A DNA stretch of 43,473 nt from Bacteroidales bacterium (lineage in GTDB: Bacteria > Bacteroidota > Bacteroidia > Bacteroidales > ML635J-15), in the NCBI GenBank assembly GCA_017551515.1, contig JAFZLK010000009.1, forward strand, positions 1 through 43,473, in the 5' to 3' direction. Positions 41,377 to 43,473 of the stretch are shown one piece after another. The notes below the pieces were generated by a model. It was not told where the DNA came from and searched no databases. It worked only from the letters and a program-made list of their open reading frames with translations. A program made the translations under genes and the position numbers. How positions within the stretch are numbered: position 1 is the first letter of the stretch; each line of letters opens with the position of its first letter.

Positions 41377-41478
41377 TTTAAGCGGATGCAAATTTAATAA
41401 ATTTAAATTTATTTAAGCAAATGAAAATTAAAATATTTAAGCGAAATTTTGCTTAAACTTAATTAAGTATTGCTTAAA
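41377..41478. promoter_or_regulatory. Cluster of TTTAAGC boxes between divergent genes
   Basis: Five copies of TTTAAGC or its complement GCTTAAA: 41377-41383, 41412-41418 and 41436-41442 on the plus strand, 41451-41457 and 41472-41478 inverted. Boxes 3 and 4 form an inverted pair. Between boxes 4 and 5 there is a perfect palindrome ACTTAATTAAGT (41457-41468). Confidence 0.6.
41389..41421 (-). promoter_or_regulatory. Promoter of the HTH-yidD operon
   Basis: On the minus strand TTTG (41418-41421) and TAAATTTG (41389-41396) are 21 nt apart. The promoter overlaps TTTAAGC box 2. Confidence 0.5.
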
Positions 41479-41481
41479 ATA

Positions 41482-41513
41482 TTGTTATATAGTGTTTTGT
41501 GATAGTATTTTTG
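41482..41513 (+). promoter_or_regulatory. Promoter of the FtsA-like gene
   Basis: TTG (41482-41484) and TATTTTTG (41506-41513) with a 21-nt spacer. The predicted start is near 41520, about 80 nt before the start codon; the boxes lie just upstream. Confidence 0.5.
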
Positions 41514-41600
41514 CGTCGATTTAAACAATGTTTAATAGTGTTTAAATGGTAATTGAATAGAAAAATTAAATAATTAAGTTTAAATTTAAAAATATAAGGT

Positions 41601-42809
41601 ATGAAAAACGAAGCTTTTGTGTTGGTGTCGGAGAATAAAATAGAGTTCTTTACAGAAAAAGAAAAATCATTGAGAATGGATTTTTGTAGCGATGACTACA
41701 ATAATTTCAACGAATATGTTGCGGCTGTAATTAGCAGTTTTGCAAAGAGCGGTAGCAATGCTATTGCGGCAGTAAAATTGGTTTTGCCGAGTGTGTATTA
41801 CCATTTTGGCGAGCAGGTGGTTTCTGGTGTGCGTTCGAAGAAGGATGAGAAATATAAGATTCGCAATTTTTCGACACCGCTTTCTACAATAGGAGATACA
41901 GATACGACAAGTTATTTCGATGTTCATACCGATTATGAGTATGAGGGCAAGTTTTGCAAAAGATTGGAGGATGTTCCGCTGTTGTGTAAGTATCTTAAAC
42001 GCAAGACTTTTCTTTCTTGGGATTCCCGTCGTTTGTCTTCGCTTGTGTCAAATCTTTCAAATTTTGGGATAGAAGTTTCATCGGTTGTGCCCGACATTTA
42101 TTTGTACAATTGTACTACTAAAAATTATCGCGGATATAATGCTGTAATTTCTGTATTTGATAGTTTTTCTGATATTTGTATATTTTCTGGTGGAAATGTG
42201 AAGCGAACAATAAGGTTTCAGTTTGGGCTTAATGATGTCGTTCGCAGGTTGAGCAACAAGTTTGATTTATCATATCACAACTGCCGAAAACTCATGGAGA
42301 TGTATGGTTTTGTAACTGTTCCGCAGCAGTATGTGCATTACGAAATTGCCGTGCCAGTGTTTGACGATGTGAAGAAGAATGTAAAACTGACAGACTTGTC
42401 TTATGAAATCAGGGAAATGCTTAGGCATGAATTTTCAATGCTTTACGATGAAATCAAGGATTGTGGGGTAGAAGAAGTGGTATTCAATGGTTTGCCTATT
42501 GTTGATTCTCATATTTTGTTCCAGATGATGACAAATTTCGAGTGCAATTGCTTCAATTCGGTTTCTTACGAAAAATTGGAGTCTATTTTTGGAGTAATCA
42601 CCGATAATTCATATTCGGAAACTATTGTTGCAGAACCTGTTGTCGAGGTAAAAGTTGAGCCTGTAAACGAGGTTTCTACAGAAAATGCAAAAAAAACACG
42701 CTCCACAGCGCGCGACCTTGCAAACACCATGAAACCGGCATGGTTCGACAGCCTTATGAACAAAATAAATCAGTCGAAAGAGAAAATCAATGCGCTGATG
42801 GTGGAATAA
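41601..42809 (+). CDS. Divergent FtsA-like (actin-fold) protein
   Basis: A 402-residue protein without a signal peptide. The segment at about 165-240 matches the FtsA/PilM second ATPase half: VVPDIYLYNC, AVISVFDSFSDICIFSGGNV then KRTIRFQFGLNDVVRRLSNK, and the following helix. In FtsA the motif is DIGGGTTDIAIF; here Phe186-Asp-Ser-Phe-Ser-Asp191 lacks the glycines that hold phosphates, so nucleotide binding is probably weakened or lost. The C-terminus (WFDSLMNKINQSKEKINALM), after a charged linker, resembles the short membrane-targeting helix of FtsA. FtsA itself anchors FtsZ. A role at the division site or membrane is an inference. Confidence 0.6.
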   Translation: MKNEAFVLVSENKIEFFTEKEKSLRMDFCSDDYNNFNEYVAAVISSFAKSGSNAIAAVKLVLPSVYYHFGEQVVSGVRSKKDEKYKIRNFSTPLSTIGDTDTTSYFDVHTDYEYEGKFCKRLEDVPLLCKYLKRKTFLSWDSRRLSSLVSNLSNFGIEVSSVVPDIYLYNCTTKNYRGYNAVISVFDSFSDICIFSGGNVKRTIRFQFGLNDVVRRLSNKFDLSYHNCRKLMEMYGFVTVPQQYVHYEIAVPVFDDVKKNVKLTDLSYEIREMLRHEFSMLYDEIKDCGVEEVVFNGLPIVDSHILFQMMTNFECNCFNSVSYEKLESIFGVITDNSYSETIVAEPVVEVKVEPVNEVSTENAKKTRSTARDLANTMKPAWFDSLMNKINQSKEKINALMVE

Positions 42810-42905
42810 TATGTGGTATATTAAAGCATTATTTTGGGGATATAAGTGCTTAGGGGAGGGTTTTATACCTGCCTCTACGATATTCTGTACAAAAAATATT
42901 TATGG
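42810..42905. repeat. Degenerate copy of the GTAGGGGCAGG palindrome
   Basis: TAGGGGAGGG (42851-42860) and CCTGCCTCTA (42868-42877) form an imperfect inverted repeat like the one at 27837-27869. Both are near TGTGGTATATT and lie just 3' of a T9SS gene. Confidence 0.5.
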
Positions 42906-43473
42906 TTATTCTTTGACGAATTTTTTCAGAATATCCAAACTATGAGTGTTAGTTAAAGACGTATCTCTGCTTATGATATGGATGCGAACCACATACATTC
43001 CGCTTGGCAAATCTTCTGCATTGCATACCGCATTATTTGCGTTCACATCCTTGTGCATGACAATCTGCCCCAGTACATTTACAATTTCCAACTCAGAAAT
43101 TCTTTCCGACGATATGATGTTTAGTTTGTCGGCTACGGGATTTGGATAAACAGAAATCTCTGAAACAGCGTTTTCGTCAATTCTGGTGGTAGGAATAAAG
43201 GAGGCAATGTAAATGTCATCTTCTGTCACTGTTATCTCGCGCGGATTGTCGGTGTTGTCATCATCCCATGATATAAACAGGTATCCATCGTTTGCAATGG
43301 CTTCGATTGTTATAACTTCAGCTTCGAGGAAGACCCCACCACCTGTTACCGTGCCATATGCAGGATTGGCAGGGACAGCCGTAATCGTATATGTGGTTAC
43401 TGGTGGGTTTTCGGTGAAATATGCTACATATACCGTATTTTCCGTAACTGTTATCTCGCGCGGATTGTCGGTG
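42906..43473 (-). CDS. Partial T9SS type A protein with tandem Gly-rich (InlB B-like) repeats
   Basis: The frame is open to the right edge of the window, so the N-terminus is missing; 188 C-terminal residues are visible. It has one complete and one partial copy of a bacterial repeat of the form YTITAVPAN-PAYGTVTGGG-EVITIEAIANDGYLFISW-NPREITVTED, similar to the divergent InlB B-repeat (Flg_new_2). The C-terminal 75 residues are a type A sorting domain (ISVYPNPVADKLNI, ISELEIVNVLGQIV, LPSGMYVVRIH, ending LDILKKFVKE). The sorting domain is very similar to that of the BspA-like protein at 26422-27816. Likely a surface-displayed protein. Confidence 0.88.
   Translation of the reverse strand, partial: TDNPREITVTENTVYVAYFTENPPVTTYTITAVPANPAYGTVTGGGVFLEAEVITIEAIANDGYLFISWDDDNTDNPREITVTEDDIYIASFIPTTRIDENAVSEISVYPNPVADKLNIISSERISELEIVNVLGQIVMHKDVNANNAVCNAEDLPSGMYVVRIHIISRDTSLTNTHSLDILKKFVKE

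Overview
The window is a chromosomal segment of a Bacteroidota (Bacteroidales-type) bacterium. Three things point there: several secreted proteins end in type IX secretion (T9SS) sorting domains of type A or type B (gliding-motility C-terminal type), many genes are preceded by the Bacteroidota -7 element TAnnTTTG (in places with TTTG about 19-21 nt upstream), and the housekeeping genes (gyrA, tryptophanase, hisS, rnr, ruvB) have Bacteroidales-like sequence. Base composition is moderately AT-rich. I see no rRNA, tRNA or CRISPR array.

Layout. 0.3-4.2 kb: gyrA and a secreted TPR protein in one transcript. 4.3-5.9 kb: tryptophanase behind a leader that looks like an attenuator with a 24-codon leader ORF. 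6.0-9.2 kb: a minus-strand block with a polyamine/thialysine-type acetyltransferase and a ychF-hisS pair, with an orphan plus-strand promoter-terminator unit (candidate sRNA) between them. 9.3-15.4 kb: two large secreted T9SS cargo proteins (an FN3/type B sorting-domain protein and a 1207-residue subtilase) and mnmD. 15.4-16.0 kb: repeat-rich gap. 16.0-24.7 kb: a plus-strand gene train with an acidic repeat protein, an M28 peptidase, rsmI and six tandem paralogous secreted or lipoproteins related to DUF3298/RsiV that share a Y(K/R/E)YW tail. 24.8-25.5 kb: MntA/HepT toxin-antitoxin pair. 25.8-27.8 kb: a strong promoter, a 350-nt leader with mutually exclusive RNA helices, a small protein and a BspA-like leucine-rich T9SS protein. 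27.8-30.5 kb: a repeat cluster, a His-rich heavy-metal exporter and a lipoprotein. 30.5-33.9 kb: rnr and a REP-associated tyrosine transposase (RAYT) with a matching REP palindrome immediately after its stop codon. 34.4-37.5 kb: a more AT-rich block of two hypotheticals, a secreted agmatine/peptidylarginine deiminase-type enzyme and a lipoprotein. 37.5-42.8 kb: an AAA_14/DUF4143 ATPase with palindromic operators, ruvB, yidD coupled to an HTH gene, and a divergent FtsA-like gene. The right edge cuts a T9SS protein with repeat domains.

Most promising for new biology: (1) the 25.8-26.2 kb leader, whose terminator-like helix competes with two other pairings; (2) the tnaA leader, with a short ORF followed by four alternately complementary arms and a U-rich tract; (3) the RAYT-REP system and its extended C-terminal domain; (4) a dispersed repeat made of AGAAAC words flanking small hairpins whose stems change in a compensatory way; (5) the six-gene DUF3298-like array; (6) a degenerate FtsA-like actin homologue facing an HTH gene across a cluster of TTTAAGC boxes. 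All assignments come from reading the sequence; no database or folding program was run.
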